A stretch of 46,803 nucleotides of DNA. Source: an uncultured Olsenella sp. (GTDB lineage Bacteria > Actinomycetota > Coriobacteriia > Coriobacteriales > Atopobiaceae). The notes beneath the pieces were generated by a model. It did no database searches. It had not been told where the DNA came from and was given only the letters and a program-made list of their open reading frames with translations. The stretch lies in the NCBI GenBank assembly GCA_949290055.1, contig CASEQJ010000014.1, positions 1 through 46,803 on the forward strand, written 5' to 3'. Shown piece after piece: positions 22,824 through 31,107 of this stretch; position 1 is the first letter of the stretch, and each line of letters opens with the position of its first letter. Both the position numbers and the translations under genes were made by a program.

Positions 22824-23192
22824 TTACTCAAGTACCAGGGCGAACATCTCGGACAGCTCGTCGTCGGTGAGGCCGACGCCGCGTCCGCGCTCCACGGCCT
22901 TGGCGAGAAGCCCCTCGACCTCCCGCAGCTGCTCCTCGCGGATGAGCTCGGCGTTTCCGCCGGCGACGTAGGTGCCCTTGCCCTGCACCGTCTCGATCAG
23001 GCCCGCCGCCTCCAGGTCCGCGTAGGCGCGCTTGGTGGTGATCGCGCTCACGCGCAGGCTGTTGGCGAGTGCCCGGATCGAGGGGAGCTGCTCGCCCTCC
23101 GCGAGCTGGCCCGTCACGATCGCCGACTTTATCTGGTCGGTTATCTGCTCGTAGATGGGCCTGCCGCTCGAGGTTGAGATGATGATGTCCAA
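22824..23192 (-). CDS. GntR family regulator, YtrA subfamily
   Basis: A 122-residue protein. I choose the TTG at 23192 because an AAGGAAGG ribosome site precedes it and the family begins with IIISTSSGRPIYEQI. Residues ~10-75 are the GntR winged helix (LPSIRALANSLRVSAITTKRAYADLE, then TVQGKGTYVA). Only a short dimerisation tail follows, as in YtrA. It probably represses its own operon through the palindrome at 23243-23272. Confidence 0.88.
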   Translation of the reverse strand: MDIIISTSSGRPIYEQITDQIKSAIVTGQLAEGEQLPSIRALANSLRVSAITTKRAYADLEAAGLIETVQGKGTYVAGGNAELIREEQLREVEGLLAKAVERGRGVGLTDDELSEMFALVLE

Positions 23193-23242
23193 GCCGTCGT
23201 CCTTCCTTGCTGGCCCGCCAGGACGTCTCCCGCGAGCCCACC

Positions 23243-23272
23243 GTGTATACTCGGTAAGTACAGTATATACAC
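23243..23272. promoter_or_regulatory. YtrA-type operator
   Basis: GTGTATA at 23243-23249 and TATACAC at 23266-23272 form a palindrome about 50 bp upstream of the GntR start codon, inside an AT-rich promoter region. Half-sites of TGTA...TACA type are usual for YtrA-like repressors. Confidence 0.65.
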
Positions 23273-23376
23273 ACCTATACACAGTGCAAGCGAGAAGGCC
23301 AAAGTTTTTCTCGACACGCCGTTTGCCCCGCTGCGGCCACCTTTTGTCTGCGCGAGCGCACGTCCTGGGGGAGCGC

Positions 23377-23382
23377 TATACT
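23377..23382 (+). promoter_or_regulatory. Possible -10 element of thiamine operon
   Basis: TATACT lies about 40 bp before the conserved riboswitch core, in a sensible place for transcription of the TPP leader. No good -35 box is seen at the right distance. Confidence 0.4.
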
Positions 23383-23420
23383 TGCCGCAGGCGGACTTCG
23401 CGCCGTCGGAACAATCGCAT

Positions 23421-23510
23421 AGCGCGGGGAGCTTGCAGGACGGCAGGCTGAGAGGGGGCGCGCCCGCCCCGACCCGAGGAACCTGACATGGGTAATGCCA
23501 ACGGAGGGAG
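23421..23510 (+). ncRNA. TPP riboswitch (THI element)
   Basis: The conserved TPP-aptamer blocks are all present: a GGGGAGC 5' strand, CAGGCTGAGAGGG, the GACCCGAGGAACCTGA segment, and GGGTAATGCCAACGGAGGGA at the 3' end. The thiC ribosome site (GGAGGGA) is part of the 3' conserved strand, so ligand binding probably blocks translation initiation; no terminator hairpin lies between it and the ATG at 23519. It controls the eight-gene thiamine operon. Confidence 0.95.
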
Positions 23511-23518
23511 TTTTGCGC

Positions 23519-24880
23519 ATGAGCACAGCTGTAGAGAAATTGGGCGGACAGACACCGCGCGGCGAGAAGAACCTCGTCACGCAGCTCGACTATGCCCGCG
23601 CCGGGCAGATCACGCCCGAGATGCGCGCCGTGGCGGAGGCGGAGCGCCGAGACCCGGAGTTCGTCCGCGCAGGTGTGGCGGCGGGGCGCATCGCCATCCC
23701 GGCCAACGTTCGCCATCTCGAGAAGGGCCTCGTGCCACGCGGCGTGGGCGCGGGCCTCTCCACCAAGGTCAACGTCAACCTCGGCATCTCCGGGGACGTG
23801 GCGGACGCCAGCATGGAGTGGGAGAAGGTCGGGACGGCCGAGAAGTACGGCGCGGATGCCATCATGGACCTTTCCAACTCCGGCAAGACCCGCTTCTTCC
23901 GGCAGCAGCTCGTGGAGCGCACGCCGCTCATGGTGGGCACCGTCCCCATGTACGACGCCATCGGCTACATGGAGAAGCCGCTCGTGGAGCTCACCGCCGA
24001 GGACCTTCTCGCCACGGTCCGCGCTCATGCGGAGGACGGCGTGGACTTCCTCACCATCCACTGCGGCATCAACCGTCGCGTGATCGAGACCTTCAAGGAG
24101 ACCGGCCGCCTCATGAACATCGTCAGCCGCGGCGGGTCGCTGCTGTTTGGCTGGATGGAGGTCACGGGCAACGAGAACCCCTTCTACGAGCACTACGACG
24201 AGGTGCTCGAGATCTGTCACGAGTACGACGTGACCATCTCGCTGGGCGACTCGTGCCGGCCGGGCTGCCTCTTCGACGCCAACGACGCCGCCGAGACGGC
24301 CGAGATGATCGAGCTCGGCAAGCTCACGAAGCGCGCCTGGGACGCGGGCGTGCAGGTCATGATCGAGGGCCCGGGCCACATGGCCATCAACGAGATCGCC
24401 GCCAACGTGACGATGGAGAAGCGCCTCTGCCACGGCGCGCCGTACTACGTGCTCGGCCCGCTCGTGACGGACGTGGGCGTGGGCTACGACCACATCACGG
24501 CGGCCATCGGCGGGGCCATCTCGGCGAGCGCCGGGGCAGACTTCCTCTGCTACGTGACGCCGGCCGAGCACCTCTGCCTGCCCGACGCAAAGGACGTGCT
24601 CGACGGTCTTATCGCCACCCGGATTGCCGCGCACGCGGCGGACATCGCCAAGGGCGTGCCCGGCGCGCGCGAGGCGGACGACCGCATGGGCGACGCCCGG
24701 CGGCGCCTGGCCTGGGGCGAGATGTGGGACTATGCGCTCGACCCGGACACGGCCCGTGCGCGCCACGAGGCCTCGCCCGCCTCGACGGAGGGGACCTGCA
24801 CCATGTGCGGCAAGATGTGCGCCGTCCGCACGGTGAACAAGGTCTTCGAGGGCACCACGATCGACCTCGACCTGGAATAG
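23519..24880 (+). CDS. thiC: Phosphomethylpyrimidine synthase
   Basis: A 453-residue radical-SAM enzyme that makes HMP-P from aminoimidazole ribotide. It shows the ThiC core (STKVNVNLGISGD, the ADAIMDLSNSGKT block, TIHCGINRRV, RGGSLLFGWM, IEGPGHMAINEI, YDHITAAIGGA) and the C-terminal CTMCGKMC cluster-binding cysteines. The N-terminal extension found in longer ThiC proteins is absent, as in many anaerobes. The ATG at 23519 is chosen because the riboswitch-embedded GGAGGGA lies 10 bp upstream. Confidence 0.97.
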   Translation: MSTAVEKLGGQTPRGEKNLVTQLDYARAGQITPEMRAVAEAERRDPEFVRAGVAAGRIAIPANVRHLEKGLVPRGVGAGLSTKVNVNLGISGDVADASMEWEKVGTAEKYGADAIMDLSNSGKTRFFRQQLVERTPLMVGTVPMYDAIGYMEKPLVELTAEDLLATVRAHAEDGVDFLTIHCGINRRVIETFKETGRLMNIVSRGGSLLFGWMEVTGNENPFYEHYDEVLEICHEYDVTISLGDSCRPGCLFDANDAAETAEMIELGKLTKRAWDAGVQVMIEGPGHMAINEIAANVTMEKRLCHGAPYYVLGPLVTDVGVGYDHITAAIGGAISASAGADFLCYVTPAEHLCLPDAKDVLDGLIATRIAAHAADIAKGVPGAREADDRMGDARRRLAWGEMWDYALDPDTARARHEASPASTEGTCTMCGKMCAVRTVNKVFEGTTIDLDLE

Positions 24881-24889
24881 GGGGCTGCC

Positions 24890-25087
24890 ATGGCACAGAT
24901 AAACGGCAGGACCGCGCCCGAGGCCGACGGCCGGACCGTCGCCGAGGTGCTGGAGCAGATGGGATACGAGCGTGCCCGCGTGGCGTGCGAGCTCAACGGG
25001 GAGATTCTTCCCCGCGCCGAGTTCGATGTCCGCCGGCTGACGGCCGAGGACGCGCTCGAGGTCGTCCGCTTCGTGGGAGGCGGCTGA
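24890..25087 (+). CDS. thiS: ThiS sulfur carrier protein
   Basis: A 65-residue beta-grasp protein (INGRTAPEADGRTVAEVLEQ..., RVACELNGEILPR, DALEVVRFVGGG) ending in the Gly-Gly needed for adenylation and thiocarboxylation. It precedes the ThiF gene, whose ATG overlaps its stop (TGATG). It delivers sulfur to ThiG for thiazole formation. Confidence 0.93.
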   Translation: MAQINGRTAPEADGRTVAEVLEQMGYERARVACELNGEILPRAEFDVRRLTAEDALEVVRFVGGG

Positions 25088-25752
25088 TGGCGGGGGAGAG
25101 GGACGTCGAGAGGGGCGGTGCCGTCGTGGGGGACGCTCTCCCCGACGCCCTCGAGCGCCGTATCGGGCACGAGGCGCGGGAGCGCCTGCGCGCGGCGCGC
25201 ATCGGGATCGCAGGGGCGGGCGGGCTCGGTTCCAACATCGCCGTCATGCTTGCGCGCAGCGGGGTGGGCGAGCTCGTTGTCGCCGACTATGACGTGGTTG
25301 ACGAGGGCAACCTCAACCGTCAGCACTACTTCCGCGAGCATCTGGGCCGTCCCAAGGTCGAGGCGCTCGCCGAGCAGCTCCTCGCCATCGGCTCGGGCAC
25401 GCGCGTGCGTGCGCTGCGCACCCGCGTCACGCCCGAGAACGCCCGGGGGATCTTCGAGGGGTGCGACATCGTCTGCGAGGCCTTCGACGACCCCGAGGCC
25501 AAGGCGCTTCTCGCTGAGGAGCTCCTCACCCTGCCCGAGGGTCCCGTGCTCGTCGCTGGCAACGGCATGGCGGGCGCGGGCCCGGCGAGCGAGATCGTCA
25601 CGAGGCGGGTGAGCCGGCGCTTCTACGTCTGCGGCGACGGCGCGTCGGACGTCGGGGCGACCGGGGCGCTTCTCGCCCCGCGCGTCGCGCTCTGCGCCGC
25701 CCAGCAGGCTCTTCTCGCCGTGAGAATCGTCCTGGGGCTCGAGGGCCCCTGA
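25087..25752 (+). CDS. thiF: ThiF family 2 ThiS adenylyltransferase
   Basis: A 221-residue E1-like protein. The nucleotide loop is [11 protein letters not shown] (about residues 40-50), followed by [18 protein letters not shown] with the conserved Asp, Arg and Gln of the ATP site, and [12 protein letters not shown]. It is the short form without the zinc-binding C-terminal half, as in the family-2 ThiF of anaerobes, which works with ThiH rather than ThiO. It is coupled to thiS. A GC-rich 92-bp gap with no clear function separates it from thiG. Confidence 0.92.
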   Translation: MAGERDVERGGAVVGDALPDALERRIGHEARERLRAARIGIAGAGGLGSNIAVMLARSGVGELVVADYDVVDEGNLNRQHYFREHLGRPKVEALAEQLLAIGSGTRVRALRTRVTPENARGIFEGCDIVCEAFDDPEAKALLAEELLTLPEGPVLVAGNGMAGAGPASEIVTRRVSRRFYVCGDGASDVGATGALLAPRVALCAAQQALLAVRIVLGLEGP

Positions 25753-25844
25753 CGTCCCCGGTTATCTGGCAACCAAGCGCGCCGCGGGCCGACCTGTTTT
25801 GCGGGGCCCAGCGCCCGCGACGCCCATCAACGAAAGGAAGCACC

Positions 25845-26657
25845 ATGACAGAGCACATCGCATCGGGCGCCGTCGCGCCCAGCGCGGACACCTGGACTCT
25901 CGGCGGCAAGGAGTTTGCGTCGCGCTTCATCCTGGGGTCGGGTAAGTTCAGGCTCGACGTGGTCAGGGCGGCCGTGGAGGACGCGGGCGCGCAGATCGTG
26001 ACCCTTGCTGTTCGCCGCGCCAACACCAATCAGGAGGGGAGCATCCTCGATGCCGTGCCCGAGGGCGTGACGCTTCTGCCCAACACCTCGGGCGCCCGCA
26101 CGGCGGAGGAGGCCGTGCGCATCGCCCGCCTCGCGCGTGAGCTCGGCTGCGGCGACTTCGTCAAGGTCGAGGTCATCCGCGACGCGCGCTACCTCCTGCC
26201 CGACAACGCAGAGACCGTCCGCGCCACCGACATGCTGGCGAGCGAGGGCTTCACGGTGCTGCCGTACATGTACCCCGACCTCAACGTCGCGCGCGACCTG
26301 GTGAGCGCGGGCGCGGCCGCCGTCATGCCGCTCGGCGCGCCCATCGGCTCCAACCGCGGCTTGGTGACGCGGGACTTCATCCGCATCCTCATAGAGGAGA
26401 TTGACCTGCCGGTGATCGTGGACGCGGGCATCGGGCGCCCGTCGCAGGCGTGCGAGGCCATGGAGATGGGCGCGGCTGCCGTCATGGCCAACACGGCCGT
26501 GGCCACCGCCGGCAACATCCCGCTCATGGCGCGCGCCTTTGGCGACGCGGTGCGGGCCGGTCGCGCGGCGTTCCTTGCGGGTCCCGGTCGCGTGCTCGCC
26601 GGCGCGGGCGAGGCCTCGAGCCCGCTCACCGGATTTCTGGGGGAGGAGGCCAGATGA
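25845..26657 (+). CDS. thiG: Thiazole synthase
   Basis: A 270-residue TIM barrel: [12 protein letters not shown] near residue 25, the Schiff-base lysine in [16 protein letters not shown] near 107, [18 protein letters not shown] near 160, and [29 protein letters not shown] near 190. It joins DXP, dehydroglycine from ThiH and the ThiS thiocarboxylate. A GAAAGGAAG ribosome site precedes the ATG. The stop overlaps the thiH start (ATGA). Confidence 0.97.
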   Translation: MTEHIASGAVAPSADTWTLGGKEFASRFILGSGKFRLDVVRAAVEDAGAQIVTLAVRRANTNQEGSILDAVPEGVTLLPNTSGARTAEEAVRIARLARELGCGDFVKVEVIRDARYLLPDNAETVRATDMLASEGFTVLPYMYPDLNVARDLVSAGAAAVMPLGAPIGSNRGLVTRDFIRILIEEIDLPVIVDAGIGRPSQACEAMEMGAAAVMANTAVATAGNIPLMARAFGDAVRAGRAAFLAGPGRVLAGAGEASSPLTGFLGEEAR

Positions 26658-27922
26658 GCGCGGACGAGAAGAACGTGCAGGTAGAGGGGCCTGAGACCGT
26701 ACCCGTGGGCAAGCGCTGCCGGCGCATCGTCTCCATGGACGAGAAGGACATGGCGCACGCCATCCACACCGACTACGGCCTGGACCCCATGACCTTCCTG
26801 CCCGACATGGACGTCCTGGACAACGGCATGTTCGACCGCGTGCTCGACGCCGTGGAGGCCTACGATCCCGACGCCGTGACCGCCGCCGACGTGCGCCGCG
26901 TGCTCGACGCCGACGTGGTGGAGCCCGCCGACTTCGGCGTGCTCGTGTCGCCCGCGGCCGAGCCCTTCCTCGAGGAGATGGCCGAGCGGGCCCGGGCCGA
27001 GCGCGTGCGCTGGTTTGGCACCAACATCCAGTTCTTCACGCCGCTCTACCTGGCAAACTACTGCGAGAACCGCTGCGTGTACTGCGGCTTCAACTGCGAG
27101 AGCGGCATCCGTCGCGCCCGCCTGGACGAGGGGCAGACCATCGCCGAGCTCGACGCCATCGCCGCCACGGGCCAGGAGGAGATCTTGCTGCTCACCGGCG
27201 AGGACCCGGTGACGTCGGACGTGGACTACATCGCACGCGCCTGCGAGCTCGCGGCCGCGCGCTTCAGGAACGTTGGCGTCGAGGTGTACCCCGCCAACGT
27301 GGCCGACTACGCGCGCCTGCACGAGGCTGGCGCGGACTTCGTGACCGTGTTCCAGGAGACCTATGACCCGGCGCGCTACGCCAAGCTCCACGTTCGCGGC
27401 CGCAAGCGCATCATGCCCTACCGCTTCGAGGCGCAGGAGCGCGCGCTCAGGGGCGGCATGCGCGGCGTGGCCTTCGCTCCGCTGCTGGGCCTCTCGGAGT
27501 TTCGCCGTGACGCGCTCGCCTGCGCGCTGCACGCCTACTACGTGAGCCGGGCCTACCCGCACGCGGAAATCTCCTTCTCGTGCCCGCGCCTGCGTCCCGC
27601 CGCGGGCGCCGTCACGCCCAACGGGCCGCACGTGAGCGAGGCGCAGCTCCTGCAGGTCATCTGCGCCTACCGCCTGTTCATGCCCTTTGCCGGCGTCACG
27701 GTCTCGTCGCGCGAGTCGGCGCGCTTCCGCGACCACGTGGCCACGATCACGGCCACCAAGGTCTCGGCCGGCGTGTCCACGGGCATCGGCGAGCATACGC
27801 ACCAGGCTGAGGAGGGCGACGACCAGTTTGAGATCGACGACAGCCGCAGCCTGGCCGAGATGTGCACCGCCATGCGAGACATGGGGCTCGAGCCGGTCAT
27901 GAACGACCATGTTCTGGTGTGA
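26654..27922 (+). CDS. thiH: 2-iminoacetate synthase, radical SAM tyrosine lyase
   Basis: A 422-residue radical-SAM enzyme with the cluster motif [10 protein letters not shown] at about residue 138, LLLTGEDP near 178, and a C-terminal region ([24 protein letters not shown]) typical of ThiH. It cleaves tyrosine to dehydroglycine, the anaerobic alternative to ThiO. Starting at 26654 overlaps the thiG stop by 4 nt; the first ~30 residues are a variable extension. Confidence 0.96.
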   Translation: MSADEKNVQVEGPETVPVGKRCRRIVSMDEKDMAHAIHTDYGLDPMTFLPDMDVLDNGMFDRVLDAVEAYDPDAVTAADVRRVLDADVVEPADFGVLVSPAAEPFLEEMAERARAERVRWFGTNIQFFTPLYLANYCENRCVYCGFNCESGIRRARLDEGQTIAELDAIAATGQEEILLLTGEDPVTSDVDYIARACELAAARFRNVGVEVYPANVADYARLHEAGADFVTVFQETYDPARYAKLHVRGRKRIMPYRFEAQERALRGGMRGVAFAPLLGLSEFRRDALACALHAYYVSRAYPHAEISFSCPRLRPAAGAVTPNGPHVSEAQLLQVICAYRLFMPFAGVTVSSRESARFRDHVATITATKVSAGVSTGIGEHTHQAEEGDDQFEIDDSRSLAEMCTAMRDMGLEPVMNDHVLV

Positions 27923-27930
27923 GGGCGCCT

Positions 27931-28494
27931 ATGGGCTCGCTCTTTAACGGAGGCTTCCTGCGCGTTGCCATGACGGACCGGCGCCGCTGCGCGCGGCCGC
28001 TGCCCGAGCAGGTGGCGCGGGTCGCCGGTGCCTACGACGCGCTCATCATGCGCGAGAAGGACCTGGACGACGGTGCGTACGCTGCGCTTGCCCGCGAGGT
28101 CATGGCGGCCTGCGACCGCGCGGGCGTCGCCTTTATCGCCCACGGCCACGTGCTCGCCGCCCGTGAGGCCGGCGCGTCGCGCCTGCACCTGCCGCTGCCC
28201 GCGCTTGGGCGCGTTGGGCGCCCGGAGGGGTTCGCCCTCGTCGGCACCAACGTGCACGAGGTGGACGAGGTGGCGGTTGCCGAGGGGCTCGGCGCCGACT
28301 ACCTTGTGGCGAGCCCCGTCTTTGCGCCGTCGTGCAAGCCACTCCCGGGCCGCGGGGTCGCGTTTCTCGAGCAGGTCATCGCTGCGGCCCACGTGCCGGT
28401 GCTCGCCCTCGGCGGCATCACCGACGCCACCGAGCCTGCCGTCCGCGCCGCCGGTGCCGCCGGTGCCGTTCGCATGTCCGACGCAATGGCGTGA
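27931..28494 (+). CDS. tenI: TenI-like thiamine phosphate synthase homologue
   Basis: A 187-residue TIM barrel of the ThiE/TenI family: VAMTDRRRC at the start, DALIMREKDLDD, FIAHGHVLAAREAGASRLHLP, GTNVHEVDEVAVAEGLGADYLVASPVF, and ALGGITDATEPAVRAAGAAG. Against ThiE it lacks the usual HxGQxD pyrimidine-phosphate motif, so it is more likely the thiazole tautomerase TenI than a second synthase. It follows thiH by 8 bp, and a separate full ThiE follows it. Confidence 0.82.
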   Translation: MGSLFNGGFLRVAMTDRRRCARPLPEQVARVAGAYDALIMREKDLDDGAYAALAREVMAACDRAGVAFIAHGHVLAAREAGASRLHLPLPALGRVGRPEGFALVGTNVHEVDEVAVAEGLGADYLVASPVFAPSCKPLPGRGVAFLEQVIAAAHVPVLALGGITDATEPAVRAAGAAGAVRMSDAMA

Positions 28495-28517
28495 GCCCAG
28501 GAAAGGAGACGCCCCTC

Positions 28518-29213
28518 ATGGACGCCAATCACATAAAAGTGGGACCCGTCTTCCGTGGGTCCTTCTCGCCCGCCGACATCCGCCGCGGCATGCTGCTCTA
28601 CGCGGTGACGGATCGCTCCTGGCTCAGGGGGCGTTCGCTCGTGGACTGCGTCCGCGCGGCGGTTGCGGGCGGAGCCACCTTCGTACAGCTCCGCGAGAAG
28701 GGCCTCTCGACGGACGAGATTGTGGCGGAGGCGCGCCAGCTCCTGCCCCTCTGCCGCGCGGCCGGCGTGCCCCTCGTGATTGACGACGACGTGGAGGCAG
28801 CCCGACGTAGTGGCGCGGACGGCGTGCACGTGGGGCAGTCTGACACGGCGTGTGCCGCCGCGCGCGAGGCGCTCGGGCCGGACGCCATCGTGGGGGTCTC
28901 GACCCACACGGTGGAGGAGGCGCTCGCCGCACAGGCTGCCGGAGCGGACTACCTGGGCGTGGGGGCGCTGTTTGGAACGTCCACCAAGTCCGACACAGTG
29001 GCCGTGTCCCTCGGGGGACTCGCGCGCATCTGCGCCGCCGTGGACATCCCGGTGACGGCCATCGGGGGCGTGAGCACGCGCACGCTGCCCTCGCTCGCGG
29101 GGACGGGCGTCGACGGGGCGGCGGTGGTCTCGGCGATCTTTGCCGCCGAGGACATCGAGGCCGCGACGCGCGAGCTGCGCCGCCTTGCCGAGGGTGCCGT
29201 GGAGTCGAGATAG
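28518..29213 (+). CDS. thiE: Thiamine phosphate synthase
   Basis: A 231-residue TIM barrel: LLYAVTDRSWL, FVQLREKGLS, DGVHVGQSD, VGVSTHTVEEA, YLGVGALFGTSTKSD and VTAIGGV, the full ThiE set. It couples HMP-PP to thiazole phosphate. The ATG at 28518 follows AAAGGAGACG; an N-terminal extension of about 25 residues precedes the barrel. It lies between tenI and thiD in the operon. Confidence 0.95.
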   Translation: MDANHIKVGPVFRGSFSPADIRRGMLLYAVTDRSWLRGRSLVDCVRAAVAGGATFVQLREKGLSTDEIVAEARQLLPLCRAAGVPLVIDDDVEAARRSGADGVHVGQSDTACAAAREALGPDAIVGVSTHTVEEALAAQAAGADYLGVGALFGTSTKSDTVAVSLGGLARICAAVDIPVTAIGGVSTRTLPSLAGTGVDGAAVVSAIFAAEDIEAATRELRRLAEGAVESR

Positions 29214-29221
29214 GGGGTCTC

Positions 29222-30049
29222 ATGGACATGGGGAGCTGGAGCGTTCCCGCGGTGCTCGCGATCGCCGGCTCGGACTCGAGCGGCGGTGCGGGCATCCAAG
29301 CGGACATCAAGACCATCGCCGCGCACGGGCTTTTTGCCGAGACCGCGATAACCGCGCTCACGGCGCAGAACACCTGTGGCGTGCGCGACGTCATGGAGGC
29401 CACGCCCCAGATGGTGGCCGAGCAGATCGACGCCGTCTTCGAGGACATCCCGCCCGCCGCGGTCAAGGTGGGCATGGTGTCCTCCGCGGCGATCGTCGAA
29501 GCCATAGCGGAGCGGCTCGAGCACTGGGGCGCCGAGAACGTGGTCGTGGACCCGGTGATGGTGGCCACCTCGGGCGCGCGCCTCATAGACGACGGCGCAG
29601 CGGGGGCGCTCGTGGGGCGCCTGCTGCCGCTTGCGCGCGTGATCACGCCCAACATCCCCGAGGCGGAGGCGCTTCTCGGCGAGTCGGTGTGCAACGAGGA
29701 CGAGCAGGAGCGCGCCGCGCTCGCGCTTGCCGAGCGCCTGGGCTGTGCCGTGCTCGTCAAGGGCGGGCATGGTGTGGCTGACGCCAATGACGTGCTGGTG
29801 GAGTCGGCCGTCGATGACGAGGGTTCCCCGCGCGTGACGTGGCTGCGCGCCCCGCGCGTGGAGACCGGGAACACCCATGGCACGGGCTGCACGCTCTCGA
29901 GCGCCATCGCCTGCGGCCTGGCGGAGGGCCTCGCGCTGCCCGAGGCGGTGTCGCGTGCGAAGGACTACCTCACCGGCGCGCTTTCCTCCGGTCTGGACTT
30001 GGGGCGCGGCTCCGGTCCCGTGGACCACATGTGGCGCTACCGCGGCTGA
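29222..30049 (+). CDS. thiD: Hydroxymethylpyrimidine (phosphate) kinase
   Basis: A 275-residue ribokinase-fold enzyme: LAIAGSDSSGGAGIQADIKT at the N-terminus, TALTAQNTCGV, DPVMVATSGARL, ITPNIPEAEALLG, LVKGGHG and the C-terminal NTHGTGCTLSSAIA with the catalytic Asp/anion-hole region. It makes HMP-PP for ThiE. It starts 8 bp after thiE at ATG 29222 (a second ATG at 29228 is possible). No thiM is present, so thiazole salvage would need another locus. Confidence 0.95.
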   Translation: MDMGSWSVPAVLAIAGSDSSGGAGIQADIKTIAAHGLFAETAITALTAQNTCGVRDVMEATPQMVAEQIDAVFEDIPPAAVKVGMVSSAAIVEAIAERLEHWGAENVVVDPVMVATSGARLIDDGAAGALVGRLLPLARVITPNIPEAEALLGESVCNEDEQERAALALAERLGCAVLVKGGHGVADANDVLVESAVDDEGSPRVTWLRAPRVETGNTHGTGCTLSSAIACGLAEGLALPEAVSRAKDYLTGALSSGLDLGRGSGPVDHMWRYRG

Positions 30050-30070
30050 TAACGCGTGAGCCGCTCGGCG

Positions 30071-30421
30071 CTAGCTCCGCAGGATCTTCTCCAGTGCGCG
30101 TCCGCGGGCGAGCTCGTCGACGAGCTTGTCCAGGTAGCGGGCGTTCTGCTCCACCGGGTCCTCGATGGCGGTCACGTCAACGCCGCAGATCTTGCCCGTG
30201 ATGAGCGCGCGATTGGGGTTCATCGCCGGCGCCTCGTCGAAGAACTCACGGTAGGTGACGCCGCGCTCCAGCTGCCGGGCGAGACCCGCCTCGTCGTAGC
30301 CGGTGAGCCAGCAGCACGCAGCGTCAACCTCCGCGCGCCTGCGCCCTTTGCGCTCGGCCTTCTGCACGAGCAGGGGATAGACCTGCGAGAACGACATCTC
30401 CGCGATCTTCTTGCGCGCCAT
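30071..30421 (-). CDS. DUF2200 family protein
   Basis: A 116-residue protein beginning at ATG 30421, six to seven bases after GGAGGT. The pattern IAEMSFSQVYPLLVQKAERKGR, then VDAACCWLTGYD, GVTYREFFDEAPAMNPNRALITGKICG and VEQNARYLDKLVDELARG matches DUF2200. Function unknown in the family. It converges with thiD (21 bp apart) and is separated from the upstream XRE gene by a 37-bp perfect hairpin. Confidence 0.85.
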   Translation of the reverse strand: MARKKIAEMSFSQVYPLLVQKAERKGRRRAEVDAACCWLTGYDEAGLARQLERGVTYREFFDEAPAMNPNRALITGKICGVDVTAIEDPVEQNARYLDKLVDELARGRALEKILRS

Positions 30422-30433
30422 GGGACCTCCCTC

Positions 30434-30470
30434 GAAGCGTGGAAAAGTGACGGTCCCTTTTCCACGCTTC
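30434..30470. repeat. 37-bp hairpin with 14-bp perfect arms
   Basis: Arms 30434-30447 and 30457-30470 (GAAGCGTGGAAAAG and complement) with a 9-nt loop lie between the XRE gene and DUF2200 on the minus strand. There is no adjoining T-run beyond the arm. It could be an attenuator or processing site, or a further small palindrome family. Confidence 0.65.
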
Positions 30471-30474
30471 CAGC

Positions 30475-30885
30475 TTACTCCTGCTCGGGGCTGTGCATGA
30501 GCTGGGTGAGCGCGAGGCACGCGACGCCGATGCCGAGAAGCCCGAGCGCGTTTCTCGGCTCCACCTCGTCCATGACGGTGAGCGCGGTCACACCCACGCC
30601 CATGGCCAGCGCGACCGCCTTGAGGACGAGCTCCACAAGCGCGGGGACGCGGGACCCCGCCGGCTCCTCCTGCGCTGCCGTCTTCACTTCGAGCAGCTCG
30701 TCCACCGAGGTGCCGAGCACCTCGGCCAGCTTGGGCAGCGACGCCACGTCCGGAAACGAGAGGTTGCGCTCCCACTTGCTCACGGCCTTGTCCGTGACGC
30801 CCATCTGTTGGGCAAGCTCGAGCTGCGTCAGGCCCTTCTCCTTGCGCAGGGCGGAGATGGTGGCGCCGAAGGTCTGCTTGGTCAT
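30475..30885 (-). CDS. XRE-family HTH protein with two membrane segments
   Basis: A 136-residue protein. Residues 6-65 are an XRE helix-turn-helix (ISALRKEKGLTQLELAQQMGVTDKAVSKWERN). Two hydrophobic segments at about 84-105 and 112-130 (VELVLKAVALAMGVGVTALTV, ALGLLGIGVACLALTQLM) make it a membrane-tethered regulator type common in Firmicutes and Coriobacteria. An AAAGGAC ribosome site precedes the ATG. Targets unknown; the neighbouring DUF2200 gene is in the same direction. Confidence 0.85.
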   Translation of the reverse strand: MTKQTFGATISALRKEKGLTQLELAQQMGVTDKAVSKWERNLSFPDVASLPKLAEVLGTSVDELLEVKTAAQEEPAGSRVPALVELVLKAVALAMGVGVTALTVMDEVEPRNALGLLGIGVACLALTQLMHSPEQE

Positions 30886-31107
30886 GATGGTCCTTTCGCT
30901 GGGATCCGTCTGGCAGGGCCATCGTCACGCGACGCCGCCCCGCGCTCAACCGACCGCCAGTTGAGTTGGCTCGACCGTTGGTAGAGTGTCAGTTTACGGC
31001 AGGTAACCTTGCAAAACCGTTAGGGGAGCATAAGCCCGGGCGATGGCACGCCGGGCGGGCGAGAAGGACGATGGCCTTGTCACTGACGCCTGCCGGAAGG
31101 AGCCGCC

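Noticed and set aside
27931..28494. Calling this gene a second thiE
   Set aside because: It lacks the HxGQxD-type motif present in the following ThiE and is shorter at both ends. TenI-like tautomerase fits better.
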